A model generated the notes under the pieces. It saw nothing but the letters and a program-made list of their open reading frames with translations. It was not told the DNA's origin and did not search any database. Below are positions 26,376 through 35,643 of a DNA stretch of 64,000 nt, in pieces. Position numbers and translations under genes: made by a program. The first letter of the stretch is position 1. Each line of letters starts with the position of its first letter. This DNA comes from Parundibacterium terreum (GTDB taxonomy: Bacteria > Pseudomonadota > Gammaproteobacteria > Burkholderiales > Burkholderiaceae_D): positions 1,741,941 to 1,805,940 of the forward strand of contig NZ_BMED01000001.1 of assembly GCF_014636315.1 (NCBI RefSeq), given 5' to 3'.

Positions 26376-27149
26376 ATGACTTTAACCTATATAGTTTCGG
26401 GATTTGCAGTAGGAGCTTTAGTGGGGCTGACCGGTGTTGGCGGCGGCTCGCTGATGACGCCCCTGCTGACCCTGCTATTCGGCGTTTCCCCTACGGTTGC
26501 CGTCGGCACCGATCTCGCCTTCGCCTCCATTACCAAGGCGGCAGGCACGTTTACTCACCGCCTGCGCGGCACCGTGGATTGGCAGGTAGTGCGCCTGCTT
26601 TGCTTCGGCGCTGTCCCTGCTGCCATCGTCGCCACGCTGGGCTTGAAGCATTTTGGTGCGCTGGATAAGGAAATAAGCCAGATCATCCGTTACTCCATCG
26701 CCGGTTCCGTTTTTCTGACAGTGATTGCATTGCTGTTCAAGGCCAGGATGCTGGCATGGCTAAATGCCCACCCTGAAAAACAATTGCAGGGTAAACAACT
26801 GACAGCCGCAACCATCATTGCGGGCGCCTTGCTCGGCACGCTGGTCACGATCTCCTCCATCGGTGCAGGCGCCATCGGCGCTACGCTGCTGGTGATGCTG
26901 TATCCGCGCATGCCATCGGCACAGATTGCGGGTACGGACATCGCCTATGCAGTGCCACTGACCGCGATTGCCGCCTTCGGCCACTGGTGGCTAGGCTCCA
27001 TACACTGGGATCTGCTCGGCAGCTTGTTGCTGGGCTCTCTACCGGGCATTACCCTCGGTTCCATGGCCGCCCGCGCCGTGCCCGAAAAATTCTTGCGTGG
27101 ACTATTAGCCACTACGCTTACCATCGTTGCAGCCAAACTGGTTCTTTAA
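26376..27149 (+). CDS. TauE/SafE family sulfur-anion permease
   Basis: 257 residues, ATG at 26376 with GAGGGG upstream. About eight hydrophobic segments with the family motifs GALVGLTGVGGGSLMTPLL in the first half and SSIGAGAIGATLL in the second. The family moves sulfite, sulfonates or sulfoacetate across the inner membrane. As first gene of an operon for sulfate reduction, it may import sulfate or export excess sulfite. Direction and substrate are inference. Confidence 0.85.
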   Translation: MTLTYIVSGFAVGALVGLTGVGGGSLMTPLLTLLFGVSPTVAVGTDLAFASITKAAGTFTHRLRGTVDWQVVRLLCFGAVPAAIVATLGLKHFGALDKEISQIIRYSIAGSVFLTVIALLFKARMLAWLNAHPEKQLQGKQLTAATIIAGALLGTLVTISSIGAGAIGATLLVMLYPRMPSAQIAGTDIAYAVPLTAIAAFGHWWLGSIHWDLLGSLLLGSLPGITLGSMAARAVPEKFLRGLLATTLTIVAAKLVL

Positions 27150-27160
27150 GGATTTAAAAG

Positions 27161-28855
27161 ATGTATCGTTACGATCAGCATGATCACCAAATCATCAAGG
27201 AACGCATCGCCCAATACCGCGATCAGGTACGTCGCCGCCTGTCCGGCGAATTGAGCGAGGATGAATTCCGCATCTTGCGCCTGCAAAACGGCCTGTACAT
27301 GCAGCGCCATGCCTACATGCTGCGCATAGCGGTTCCTTACGGCATGCTGTCGTCAACCCAAGTGCGCAAATTTGCCCACATCGCCCGCAAATACGACCGC
27401 GGCTATGGCCACTTCACTACCCGCCAGAACATCCAGTTCAACTGGATCAACCTGGAAGAGACTCCGGACATCCTGGAAGAGCTGGCATCGGTGGAAATGC
27501 ACGCGATCCAGACTTCCGGCAACTGCATGCGCAATATCACGTCCGACGAGTTCGCCGGCGTTGCTGCCGATGAAGTGATCGATCCGCGCCCATACGCCGA
27601 GATCCTGCGTCAGTGGACCACCTTCCATCCGGAATTTGCCTACCTGCCGCGCAAATTCAAGATTGCGATCAACGGCTCCAAAGAAGACCGCGCAGCGATT
27701 GCCGTGCATGATATCGGCTTGACCGTCGTGCATAACGAGCTGGGCGAAGTCGGCTTCCGCGTGATGGTAGGCGGCGGCATGGGCCGTACCCCTATCCTGG
27801 GCAGCGTGATCCGTGAGTTCCTGCCATGGAAAGACGTGATGACCTACCTGGAAGCGATACTGCGTATCTACAACCAGTATGGCCGCCGCGACAATATCTA
27901 CAAAGCCCGCATCAAGATACTGGTGAAGGCGATCGGTGCGGAAGAGTTCGCCCGTCAGGTAGAGGAAGAGTGGCAAGACATCAAGGATGGCCCTGCTACG
28001 CTGACACAGGAAGAATTGAAGCGCGTATCTTCCTACTTCAGCACACCTGCCTATGAAAACCTGCCAGCCAGCGATGCCGGTTTTGAACTGCATAAGACCG
28101 AGAACAAGGCGTTCTCCAACTGGGTCAAGCGCAATGTCAAACCGCACAAGGTTACCGGTTATTCCGCAGTCGTGCTGTCGCTGAAAAAGCCTGGCGTCCC
28201 GCCGGGCGATGCCAGCGCCGAGCAGATGGATTTCATCGCCGACCTGGCCGACCGCTATAGCTTTGGTGAAGTACGTGTCACGCATGAGCAAAACCTGGTG
28301 CTGTCCGACGTCAAGCAGTCGGAACTAGTCACTTTATGGCAGGAAGCCAAGGCCCATGGCCTGGCAACACCGAATATCGGCCTGCTGACCGACATGATCT
28401 GCTGCCCCGGCGGCGATTTCTGCGCACTGGCAAATGCGAAATCCATTCCTATCGCACTGGATATCACAGACCGCTTCAGCAGCCTCGATTACCTGCATGA
28501 CATCGGCGACATAGAATTGAATATGTCAGGCTGTATCAATGCCTGCGGCCACCATCACGTCGGCAATATCGGCATCCTCGGTGTGGATAAGGATGGCAGC
28601 GAGTGGTACCAGGTATCAATAGGCGGCGCGCAAGGCAATGAATCTTCCATAGGCAAGATCATCGGCCCATCGTTCTCCGCCGGCCAGATGCCGGAAGTGA
28701 TAGACCGCATCATCCAGGTATATATCCGCGACAGGATAGAGGACGAGCGCTTTATTGATACCGCACGCCGCCTGGGAATAGTGCCGTTCAAGGAATATGT
28801 GTATGCCAGCCCTATCAAGACCACAGAGCCTCACGGAGAAGACGCCTGCGCTTAA
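27161..28855 (+). CDS. cysI: Sulfite reductase haemoprotein (nitrite/sulfite reductase family)
   Basis: 564 residues, ATG at 27161 with AAGGAT upstream, 11 bases after the permease. It reduces sulfite to sulfide with six electrons. It has two ferredoxin-like/sirohaem repeats (YGHFTTRQNIQFNWI and FGEVRVTHEQNLVL). The 4Fe-4S/sirohaem cysteines are C415 and C421 (CX5C) and C458 and C462 (CX3C, SGCINACGHH). No CysJ flavoprotein gene is nearby, so the electron donor is probably ferredoxin or an unlinked protein. Confidence 0.93.
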   Translation: MYRYDQHDHQIIKERIAQYRDQVRRRLSGELSEDEFRILRLQNGLYMQRHAYMLRIAVPYGMLSSTQVRKFAHIARKYDRGYGHFTTRQNIQFNWINLEETPDILEELASVEMHAIQTSGNCMRNITSDEFAGVAADEVIDPRPYAEILRQWTTFHPEFAYLPRKFKIAINGSKEDRAAIAVHDIGLTVVHNELGEVGFRVMVGGGMGRTPILGSVIREFLPWKDVMTYLEAILRIYNQYGRRDNIYKARIKILVKAIGAEEFARQVEEEWQDIKDGPATLTQEELKRVSSYFSTPAYENLPASDAGFELHKTENKAFSNWVKRNVKPHKVTGYSAVVLSLKKPGVPPGDASAEQMDFIADLADRYSFGEVRVTHEQNLVLSDVKQSELVTLWQEAKAHGLATPNIGLLTDMICCPGGDFCALANAKSIPIALDITDRFSSLDYLHDIGDIELNMSGCINACGHHHVGNIGILGVDKDGSEWYQVSIGGAQGNESSIGKIIGPSFSAGQMPEVIDRIIQVYIRDRIEDERFIDTARRLGIVPFKEYVYASPIKTTEPHGEDACA

Positions 28856-28925
28856 TAAGCAAGCGGCAGATAAGTGAAGGCTGGCAGTGGTGATGCCAGC
28901 GACAATGACAGATACGGATCAGAAC

Positions 28926-29447
28926 ATGCGTGAAATTATTAAAGACAAGAAAATTATCCAGGATGACTGGACAGTCTTGCGGCTGGCAGAAGGCGAAACG
29001 CCGGATGCAGTTGAGGTGCCAGCCGGCAAAGTCATCGTCCCGTTAAAGGTATGGCAGTTGCAACGCGACAGCCTCGCCACGCGCGGCGATATCGCTGTGT
29101 GGTTTGGCAGCGATGAGCAAGCAAAGGAATTGAAGGAAGACATCCAGCATTTCTCGCTGATCGCTGTGGACTTCCCTAAATTTGCAGACGGCCGCGGCTA
29201 TTCCGTCGCCTACAACCTGCGCTCCCGTTTCTCTTATACCGGCGAGCTGCGTGCGATAGGCGATGTGCTGCGCGATCAGTTGTTCTACATGCAGCGCGTG
29301 GGCTTCAATTCTTTCGCTACACGCGAAGACAAGAATATCCATGACGCGCTGAAAGGTCTGACCGACTTCAGCGAAAAGTACCAGACTTCGTGGGATGAAA
29401 AAACACCGCTGTTCCGCCGTGAGCATCGCGAGGGAGCACAGGCATGA
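28926..29447 (+). CDS. DUF934 family protein of the cys operon
   Basis: 173 residues from the ATG at 28926, chosen because family members begin near MREIIKDKKIIQDDW. In-frame GTG/ATG starts at 28887, 28893 and 28905 are also possible, the first having GAAGG upstream. Conserved parts include VIVPLKVW, FPKFADGRGYS and RAIGDVLRDQLFYMQRVGFNSFA. DUF934 genes sit beside cysI in many proteobacteria; the function is not settled, and a role in electron supply or assembly of sulfite reductase is often suspected. The stop overlaps the cysH start by 4 bases. Confidence 0.82.
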   Translation: MREIIKDKKIIQDDWTVLRLAEGETPDAVEVPAGKVIVPLKVWQLQRDSLATRGDIAVWFGSDEQAKELKEDIQHFSLIAVDFPKFADGRGYSVAYNLRSRFSYTGELRAIGDVLRDQLFYMQRVGFNSFATREDKNIHDALKGLTDFSEKYQTSWDEKTPLFRREHREGAQA

Positions 29448-30190
29448 GCTCGGTAGCCACACAGCAGGCGCCGGCATCAGCCGGTTTTGAAGCCAATCTG
29501 GCCAAAACAAAAGAAATATTGCAGCGCATAGCTGGAGAGTTCGAGCCCGCCGTGTTTGCCTCCAGCCTGGCAGCGGAAGACATGGTACTGACCGATCTGA
29601 TCTTGCGCAGCAAGCTGAATATCGCCATCTTCTCACTTGAAACCGGCCGCCTGCATGCGGAGACGCTGGGCATGCTGGACCGCATCAAGGAAAACTACGG
29701 CATTGAAGTCGCGCTATACAAACCAGAAGCTGCCGCAGTGGAAGAGTACGTGCAAAAGAATGGCTTAAACGCCTTCTACGACAGTGTGGAAATGCGCAAG
29801 GAATGCTGCCGCATCCGCAAGGTAGAGCCTCTAAACCGCGCACTGGATGGAAAAAAAGCCTGGGTCACCGGCCAGCGCCGTGCGCAATCCGCAACCCGCG
29901 CAGAATTGCATGTGCAAGAGGATGATGCGGCGCACGGCATGCAGAAATTCAATCCGCTGGCGGATTGGTCAGAGGAAGATGTATGGCACTACCTGCGCAG
30001 CAACAACGTGCCCTACAACCCGCTGCATGACAAAGGCTATCCGTCTATAGGCTGCGAACCTTGCACCAGGGCGATATTACCGGGTGAAGACGTGCGCGCC
30101 GGCCGCTGGTGGTGGGAAAACCCGGAATCCAAGGAATGTGGCCTGCATGTGGTAGACGGCAAACTGATCCGAATTAAACAAGTATCCTGA
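29444..30190 (+). CDS. cysH: Phosphoadenylyl/adenylyl-sulfate reductase, Fe-S type
   Basis: 248 residues, ATG at 29444 overlapping the DUF934 stop. It reduces activated sulfate to sulfite with thioredoxin. SSLAAEDMVLTDL and FSLETGRLHAET form the nucleotide site. The catalytic cysteine is C232 in KECGLH. Cysteines C121-C122 (ECCRIRK) and C204/C207 (GCEPC) are the 4Fe-4S ligands found in APS reductases and absent from E. coli-type PAPS reductase. With no APS kinase gene here, APS is the likelier substrate. Confidence 0.93.
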   Translation: MSSVATQQAPASAGFEANLAKTKEILQRIAGEFEPAVFASSLAAEDMVLTDLILRSKLNIAIFSLETGRLHAETLGMLDRIKENYGIEVALYKPEAAAVEEYVQKNGLNAFYDSVEMRKECCRIRKVEPLNRALDGKKAWVTGQRRAQSATRAELHVQEDDAAHGMQKFNPLADWSEEDVWHYLRSNNVPYNPLHDKGYPSIGCEPCTRAILPGEDVRAGRWWWENPESKECGLHVVDGKLIRIKQVS

Positions 30191-30208
30191 AGCAACGGGA
30201 AAAAAATC

Positions 30209-31144
30209 ATGAACAAAGCTGTAGAGCACCATTTCATCGACGCCGCGAGCAATCGCCACCTGGACTGGCTGGAATCGGAAGCCATCCACATCATGCGCGA
30301 AGTCGCTGCGGAATGCAGTAATCCTGCGCTGCTGTTTTCCGGCGGCAAAGACTCCGTCGTGCTGTTGCGCATTGCCGAAAAGGCTTTCCGTCCGGGTAAA
30401 TTCCCTTTCCCGCTGGTGCACATCGATACTGGGCACAACTTCCAGGAAGTCATCGATTTCCGTGACGCACGCGCTGCAGAGCTGGGCGAACGCCTGGTCG
30501 TGCGTTCTGTGGAAGATTCGATCAAGCGCGGCACGGTGCGTCTGCGCAATCCTCTGACTGACTCCCGCAATGCGGCTCAGGCAGTCACCTTGCTGGAAAC
30601 CATTGCCGAGTTCAAGTTTGACGCCTGCATAGGAGGCGCCCGCCGTGATGAAGAAAAGGCCCGCGCCAAAGAGCGCATCTTTTCCTTCCGCGATGAGTTC
30701 GGCCAGTGGAATCCAAAAGCGCAGCGCCCGGAACTGTGGGATCTCTACAATACCCGCGTGCATCCAGGTGAAAACATGCGTGTCTTCCCTATCTCCAACT
30801 GGACCGAGCTGGATGTATGGCAGTACATCGCCCGCGAGAAACTGGCACTGCCCCCTATCTATTTCGCGCATGAACGCGAGGTCATCCCGCGCAACGGCCT
30901 GCTGGTGCCGCTGACTGATCTGACCCCGGCCAAAGAGGGTGAAACAGTGGAAACCCAACTGGTGCGCTTCCGTACCGTCGGCGACATTTCCTGCACCTGC
31001 CCGGTCGCCTCGGACGCAGCGACGGTAGAAGCGATCATTGCGGAAACTGCAGTAACGCAAATTACTGAACGCGGCGCTACCCGCATGGATGACCAGACAT
31101 CAGAAGCATCGATGGAAAAACGTAAAAAAGAAGGATATTTCTGA
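30209..31144 (+). CDS. cysD: Sulfate adenylyltransferase subunit 2
   Basis: 311 residues, starting 18 bases after cysH. It is the ATP pyrophosphatase-fold subunit making adenylyl sulfate from ATP and sulfate. The PP-loop is LLFSGGKDSVVLL; HIDTGHNFQEVI and GGARRDEEKARAKERIFSFRD are family signatures. The C-terminus RMDDQTSEASMEKRKKEGYF is typical. Its TGA shares a base with the cysN start, indicating coupled synthesis of the heterodimer. Confidence 0.97.
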   Translation: MNKAVEHHFIDAASNRHLDWLESEAIHIMREVAAECSNPALLFSGGKDSVVLLRIAEKAFRPGKFPFPLVHIDTGHNFQEVIDFRDARAAELGERLVVRSVEDSIKRGTVRLRNPLTDSRNAAQAVTLLETIAEFKFDACIGGARRDEEKARAKERIFSFRDEFGQWNPKAQRPELWDLYNTRVHPGENMRVFPISNWTELDVWQYIAREKLALPPIYFAHEREVIPRNGLLVPLTDLTPAKEGETVETQLVRFRTVGDISCTCPVASDAATVEAIIAETAVTQITERGATRMDDQTSEASMEKRKKEGYF

Positions 31145-32469
31145 TGAGTACCCCATTGGCACCTACTATTTTGTCGGAACTGACCAAGGAACGCGGCCTG
31201 CTGCGCTTCATTACCGCCGGCTCGGTCGACGATGGCAAGAGCACGCTGATAGGCCGCCTGCTGTTTGACAGCAAAGGCATTTTTGCGGATCAACTGGATG
31301 CGATCTCGCGCGCCAAGCACAAGCGCACCGTTGGCGACACCATCGACCTGTCATTGCTGACAGACGGCCTGGAAGCAGAGCGCGAACAAGGCATTACCAT
31401 CGACGTCGCCTATCGCTACTTCGCCACGCCCAAGCGCAAGTTCATCATCGCGGACACGCCAGGACATGAGCAGTACACGCGCAACATGGTTACCGGTGCC
31501 TCCACGGCAGATGCAGTGATCATTCTGATCGACGTTTCCAAGGTCAAGCTGGGTGATGACGGCAGCGTGGAATTGCTGGTACAGACCAAGCGCCACTCCA
31601 CGATAGCCCATTTGCTACAGATAGAACACGTGATCGTCGCAGTCAATAAAATGGATCTGGTCGATTACGATCAGACCGTGTATGACCGCATCGTGGCCGC
31701 TTACAGGGAGTTTGCGACCCAGTTGGGCCTGAAGGATATCCGCCCTATCCCGCTGTCGGCACTGGCTGGCGATAATGTAGTAACGGCCGGCGGCAAGATG
31801 CCTTGGTATCAGGGCCCGACGCTGATTTCTTTGCTGGAATCACTGAGCGTGTACGACGAATGCCATGACGAGCCTTTCCGCTTCCCAGTACAGTTGGTAG
31901 CGCGTCATAACGGTCATGAAGCGAATGATTTCCGTGGCTACATGGGCCGCATTGAAGCCGGCAAAGTATCCAAGGGTGACAAACTGGTGGTGCAGCCCAG
32001 CGGCCAGCAAGCGACCGTCAAAGATATTCTGACCTTGGACGGCTCACTGGAATCGGCAGTCGTTGGTCAGTCCGTGACCTTGTTGCTGGACGAGTATCTG
32101 GACATTTCCCGCGGCGACATGCTGTCATCGGCAGAACGTCCGGCCACTCAATTGAAAACCGTCAGTGCCGATTTGTGCTGGTTGTCTGAGGACGCATTGG
32201 ATGTGCGCCGTAAATACTGGCTGAAGCACACTACCAAACAGGTTGCAGCCAGGGTGACGTCCATCGAGACACTGCTGGACATCAACACCCAGCAGACCCG
32301 CTCGGCAGACAGTTTGAAGCTTAACGATATCGCCCGCGTCAGCATCAATGTACAGCAAGCGCTGGCTGCCGATTCTTATGATGCGCTACGCTCCACCGGC
32401 GCCTTCATCCTGATCGATGAAGTCACGCATCAGACCGTTGCTGCCGGTATGATACGCATCAGCGCCTGA
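31144..32469 (+). CDS. cysN: Sulfate adenylyltransferase subunit 1 (GTPase)
   Basis: 441 residues, ATG at 31144 (TGATG junction with cysD). An EF-Tu-like GTPase whose GTP hydrolysis drives APS formation. G1 is GSVDDGKSTLIGRL, G3 DTPGHEQY and G4 NKMD, followed by beta-barrel domains. The protein ends without a CysC APS-kinase domain, which many CysNC proteins carry. This supports direct use of APS by the Fe-S type CysH. Confidence 0.96.
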   Translation: MSTPLAPTILSELTKERGLLRFITAGSVDDGKSTLIGRLLFDSKGIFADQLDAISRAKHKRTVGDTIDLSLLTDGLEAEREQGITIDVAYRYFATPKRKFIIADTPGHEQYTRNMVTGASTADAVIILIDVSKVKLGDDGSVELLVQTKRHSTIAHLLQIEHVIVAVNKMDLVDYDQTVYDRIVAAYREFATQLGLKDIRPIPLSALAGDNVVTAGGKMPWYQGPTLISLLESLSVYDECHDEPFRFPVQLVARHNGHEANDFRGYMGRIEAGKVSKGDKLVVQPSGQQATVKDILTLDGSLESAVVGQSVTLLLDEYLDISRGDMLSSAERPATQLKTVSADLCWLSEDALDVRRKYWLKHTTKQVAARVTSIETLLDINTQQTRSADSLKLNDIARVSINVQQALAADSYDALRSTGAFILIDEVTHQTVAAGMIRISA

Positions 32470-32502
32470 TTCGTATCCGATTACTAACAAGGAAAGCCCA
32501 GC

Positions 32503-33285
32503 ATGCAGCCATCCCACCATAACAGCAAAGCCGGCAAGGTCTATCTGATAGGCGCCGGCCCCGGCGCTGCCGACCTGATCACGCTGCGCGGTGCGCGCCT
32601 GCTGGCGCAGGCCGATGTGGTGCTGCATGATGCGCTGGTGACGGAAGAAATGCTGGAGCTATGCCCACAAGCGATCAAGATCGCCGTCGGCAAGCGTTGC
32701 GGGAAGCTGTCTACCGCACAGCATTTCATCAACAAGCAATTGATAGACAATGCGCAAAAGCATGCGATTGTCGTACGCCTGAAAGGCGGCGACCCCATGC
32801 TGTTTGGGCGCGCTGACGAAGAGCTCAGTGCCCTGGAGCTCGCAGGCATAGAAGTGGAAGTAGTGCCCGGCATTACCACTGCACTGGCTGCTGCCGCTGC
32901 AACCAGGCAGCCCCTGACAAAACGCGGAGTAGCCCGCAGCGTGGCCTTGTTCACGTCCAGCACAGCTCCCGGCGAAAGCAATGAAACCCGTGTTCCGGAC
33001 AGCGACACGCTGGTGCAATACATGGGCGGTAAGGAAGCCATCCTGACGGCACAAAGGCTGCTGGCAGCCGGCCGCCCCGCCGATTGGCCGGTCGTGGTAG
33101 TGGAAAATTGCAGCCGCGCAGATCAGCGCATACTACGCCTGCAGTTATCGGATCTGGAACAGGGATTGGCCGATTGTGAAGGCCCGGTCCTGGTGATGAT
33201 GGGTGAATCCCTGAGGACCAGGGATAGTTTTACTGAGCAGCAGTCTGAGTTGCCTGCCGTTACCAGGGCTTACCTGACCGCCTGA
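32503..33285 (+). CDS. cobA: Uroporphyrinogen-III C-methyltransferase
   Basis: 260 residues, ATG at 32503 with AAGGAAA upstream, 33 bases after cysN. It makes precorrin-2, the first step toward sirohaem for CysI. Motifs are VYLIGAGPGAADLITLRG, the LKGGDPMLFGR segment, and PGITTALAAAA with TKRG. It is a stand-alone methylase, not the trifunctional CysG, so dehydrogenase and chelatase must come from other genes; a CbiX-type chelatase lies nearby on the other strand. Confidence 0.92.
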   Translation: MQPSHHNSKAGKVYLIGAGPGAADLITLRGARLLAQADVVLHDALVTEEMLELCPQAIKIAVGKRCGKLSTAQHFINKQLIDNAQKHAIVVRLKGGDPMLFGRADEELSALELAGIEVEVVPGITTALAAAAATRQPLTKRGVARSVALFTSSTAPGESNETRVPDSDTLVQYMGGKEAILTAQRLLAAGRPADWPVVVVENCSRADQRILRLQLSDLEQGLADCEGPVLVMMGESLRTRDSFTEQQSELPAVTRAYLTA

Positions 33286-33315
33286 CAAGGCTTGCCTTGC
33301 TTACAGCAGCCATTC

Positions 33316-34110
33316 TTACGGTATCACGACGTTGTGGCCATGTCCCATTTTTGCGAGCTCACCACTGGCGCGCAAATGCTCAAAAACCTGGTCGAACTGC
33401 TTGCGCAACTCGTCGCAGCCACTTTTCTTGCAATACGCCAGATAGCCGTCCTGCGTATCCAGCACAGGATCAAGCATGCTGAATTGAGCACCCAGGCCGT
33501 TCGCCTTCAGCAATGCCTCCGTATTGCGCAGATTGCTGGCCAGATAATCGATACGCCCGGCCTGCAGCATATTCAGCGCATTCGCCAATGAGTTGGCAAC
33601 CTCGGGCTGCAGCATATTGCGGATACTTTCAAACCTCGGCCCATAGGTCCATCCATTGACCACCACTATCTTGCGTCCGCGCAGATTCTGGTAATTGCCA
33701 TCCCACTGGTCCTTGTTGCCCTTGCTGCCACCTACGCTATTGGTATTACGGGCATAAAACACCATGTAATCGCGATAGAAGCCACGCGCTGCGAAAGAAA
33801 ACCGGCTTTCGCGCTCTCGCGTCTTATACGGCCCGATAAGGATATCCGCCTGATTCTGTTCCACCATCAGTTGCGCGCGCGCCCACGGATACATTTCAAA
33901 GCGGATGGTGTCGCCGGTCCTTAGAGCGATTGCCCTGAGGATGTCTACGCCCAGGCCGGTAAATTCGCCATCTCCGCTACGCTCATAGACGGATGCAAAT
34001 TCCGCACCCACTGCGAGTATCTCCCGCGCATGGGCGGGCCTTGCTAGTGGCAGCGCAGCCAATAGCGTCAGCAGTATAGTACGGGTGAAGCGTTTTAAGG
34101 ATTGCTGCAT
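33316..34110 (-). CDS. Periplasmic solute-binding protein (SBP_bac_3, amino-acid type)
   Basis: 264 residues. A signal peptide ends near ARPAHA, then a type II periplasmic-binding fold begins with ILAVGAEFASVYE and includes GLGVDILRAIALRTG, DILIGPYKTRERESRFSFA and YLASNLRNTEALLKANG. Two cysteines near the C-terminus (CKKSGC) could form a disulfide. No permease or ATPase gene is adjacent, so it is an orphan binding protein or a ligand sensor. It follows the lptF-lptG-cbiX genes on the same strand with a 37-base gap. Its 3' end converges on cobA. Confidence 0.8.
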   Translation of the reverse strand: MQQSLKRFTRTILLTLLAALPLARPAHAREILAVGAEFASVYERSGDGEFTGLGVDILRAIALRTGDTIRFEMYPWARAQLMVEQNQADILIGPYKTRERESRFSFAARGFYRDYMVFYARNTNSVGGSKGNKDQWDGNYQNLRGRKIVVVNGWTYGPRFESIRNMLQPEVANSLANALNMLQAGRIDYLASNLRNTEALLKANGLGAQFSMLDPVLDTQDGYLAYCKKSGCDELRKQFDQVFEHLRASGELAKMGHGHNVVIP

Positions 34111-34147
34111 GATTGCCCATCAGGCAATGGCTTGCCCGGAAACAAAA

Positions 34148-34516
34148 TCATAAGGAAGAGATACAGTAATCCCTGATCGCCGCCAGTACGGAAGGCTGCT
34201 CTCCAACAGCATCCACTACTGTCAATGACAGAGTCGGATGGCTAGCGCGCAGTTGATTCGCCATCGCCGGCAGATCGCGCAATACATGCCCGCCCTGCCC
34301 CAGAAATATCGGTACCAGGGTGATGCTGGTGTGTGCCTGGCCCAGCAACTCCTCCACCAGTTCCGGCAGCGAGGGCTTCATCAGCTCCAGGAAAGCCAGC
34401 TTTACCGTCACCTCCGGCATGCTCGCCTGGGTCAGCTCCTGCAAGCGCTGGAATGGTGCGGCCCAGCGCGGGTCACGCGCGCCATGGGCAAACAGCACCA
34501 TTGCAGTAGCCGTCAT
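34148..34516 (-). CDS. CbiX-type sirohydrochlorin chelatase (short form)
   Basis: 122 residues from the ATG at 34516, whose ATGA overlaps the lptG stop; a GTG at 34534 is a less likely start. The chelatase motif LFAHGARDPRWAAPFQRL contains the metal-binding histidine, and ITLVPIFLGQGGHVLRDLP has the second one. Short CbiX proteins of about 120-130 residues act as dimers and insert cobalt, nickel or iron into sirohydrochlorin. With cobA and cysI nearby, iron insertion for sirohaem is the likely job. Confidence 0.85.
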   Translation of the reverse strand: MTATAMVLFAHGARDPRWAAPFQRLQELTQASMPEVTVKLAFLELMKPSLPELVEELLGQAHTSITLVPIFLGQGGHVLRDLPAMANQLRASHPTLSLTVVDAVGEQPSVLAAIRDYCISSL

Positions 34517-35643
34517 TTTCTTTCCATCATCCACAAAGAACTAACGGCGATCGCCAGGAACAGACAACTAGGCACCAGCGCCGTGACCAGGGCCGGCCAG
34601 GTATTGAGCAAACCCAGATGCGAGAACAGGCTGTTAATCAGATAGAAGCTCATGCCCAGCATGATGCCGCTGAAAATTTTCAGGCTGATGCCGCCGGTCC
34701 TGAAGTGCAGGTAGGCAAAAGGCAAAGCCAGTGCCATCATCACCAGCACCGCAAACGGGTAGGTCATTTTTTTCCAGAAGGCGATTTCATAGCGCTCTGT
34801 TCCCTGCTTGTTGTCGGCCAGATGCTTGGTATAAGCCGCCAAGTCATAAGCCGACATGCGCTCCGGATCAACAAACAGCACCGACAGGATATTCGGCGTG
34901 ATTTCAGAGACAATATCCTTGCTCGCCATCTTCTGGCTGGCTATATTCGCAAAATCCTGCTCTTCCAACCCCTTGGGAAAGCTGGTTTCGCTGACGTCGA
35001 AAAAGCGCCAGGTGCTGTTGCCGATAAAGTCGGCGCGCTTGGCGAGGATCTCCTTGGCCAGGTGAAAATCCATATCGAATTCATACACCTTGAGGCCAAC
35101 CAGCTGCCTGCTGGGCAGAATTTCTTTCACATTCAGGAAGCGCGAACCTATCACTTTGCCTGTCAGGCCATTGTCGCGGATCAGATCCTTGGTCCACAAA
35201 CCGGTACGAAATTCCTGCGTAATCGGTGTGCCGAGCGCATTGAGCTTGACCTTTTCAGCCAGCTTGGTCGTAAAAGGAGCAACCAGCTCGCCAAACAAAA
35301 AGGTGAATACGACGAAGATCAGGCCTATCTTGGCCAGCATCGTACCCGCCATCACGGTGGACATGCTGGCCGCGCGCATGATGGTGAACTCGGAATTGGA
35401 GGCGAACTGCGCCAGGACAAAAATCGTCCCGATCAGCACCGCGATAGGCATGAACTCATAAATATAGCCCGGCAAGCCCAGCATCACATACAGCAAAGCA
35501 TGCTGAAACTTGTAGCCACCCTGGTTGATCGCCTGCAGCTCACCGAGCATGTCAAAGAACGCAAACAGCGCAAGCAGCGCGATCAGTACAAAGAGTACCG
35601 AGCGGATGATTTCCGATAAAAAATAACGTTGCAATACTTTCAT
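34513..35643 (-). CDS. lptG: LPS export ABC transporter permease LptG
   Basis: 376 residues of the YjgP/YjgQ family: three N-terminal membrane helices, a periplasmic beta-jellyroll domain, and three C-terminal helices (PFAVLVMMALALPFAYLHFRTGG). The N-terminus MKVLQRYFLSEIIRSVLFVLIAL is typical. With LptF and LptB it extracts lipopolysaccharide from the inner membrane and passes it to LptC. It overlaps lptF by 4 bases upstream and the chelatase gene by 4 bases downstream. Confidence 0.94.
   Translation of the reverse strand: MKVLQRYFLSEIIRSVLFVLIALLALFAFFDMLGELQAINQGGYKFQHALLYVMLGLPGYIYEFMPIAVLIGTIFVLAQFASNSEFTIMRAASMSTVMAGTMLAKIGLIFVVFTFLFGELVAPFTTKLAEKVKLNALGTPITQEFRTGLWTKDLIRDNGLTGKVIGSRFLNVKEILPSRQLVGLKVYEFDMDFHLAKEILAKRADFIGNSTWRFFDVSETSFPKGLEEQDFANIASQKMASKDIVSEITPNILSVLFVDPERMSAYDLAAYTKHLADNKQGTERYEIAFWKKMTYPFAVLVMMALALPFAYLHFRTGGISLKIFSGIMLGMSFYLINSLFSHLGLLNTWPALVTALVPSCLFLAIAVSSLWMMERK

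Noticed and set aside
34618..35619. 333-codon open frame antisense to lptG
   Set aside because: Shadow of lptG with no ribosome-binding site or conserved motif.
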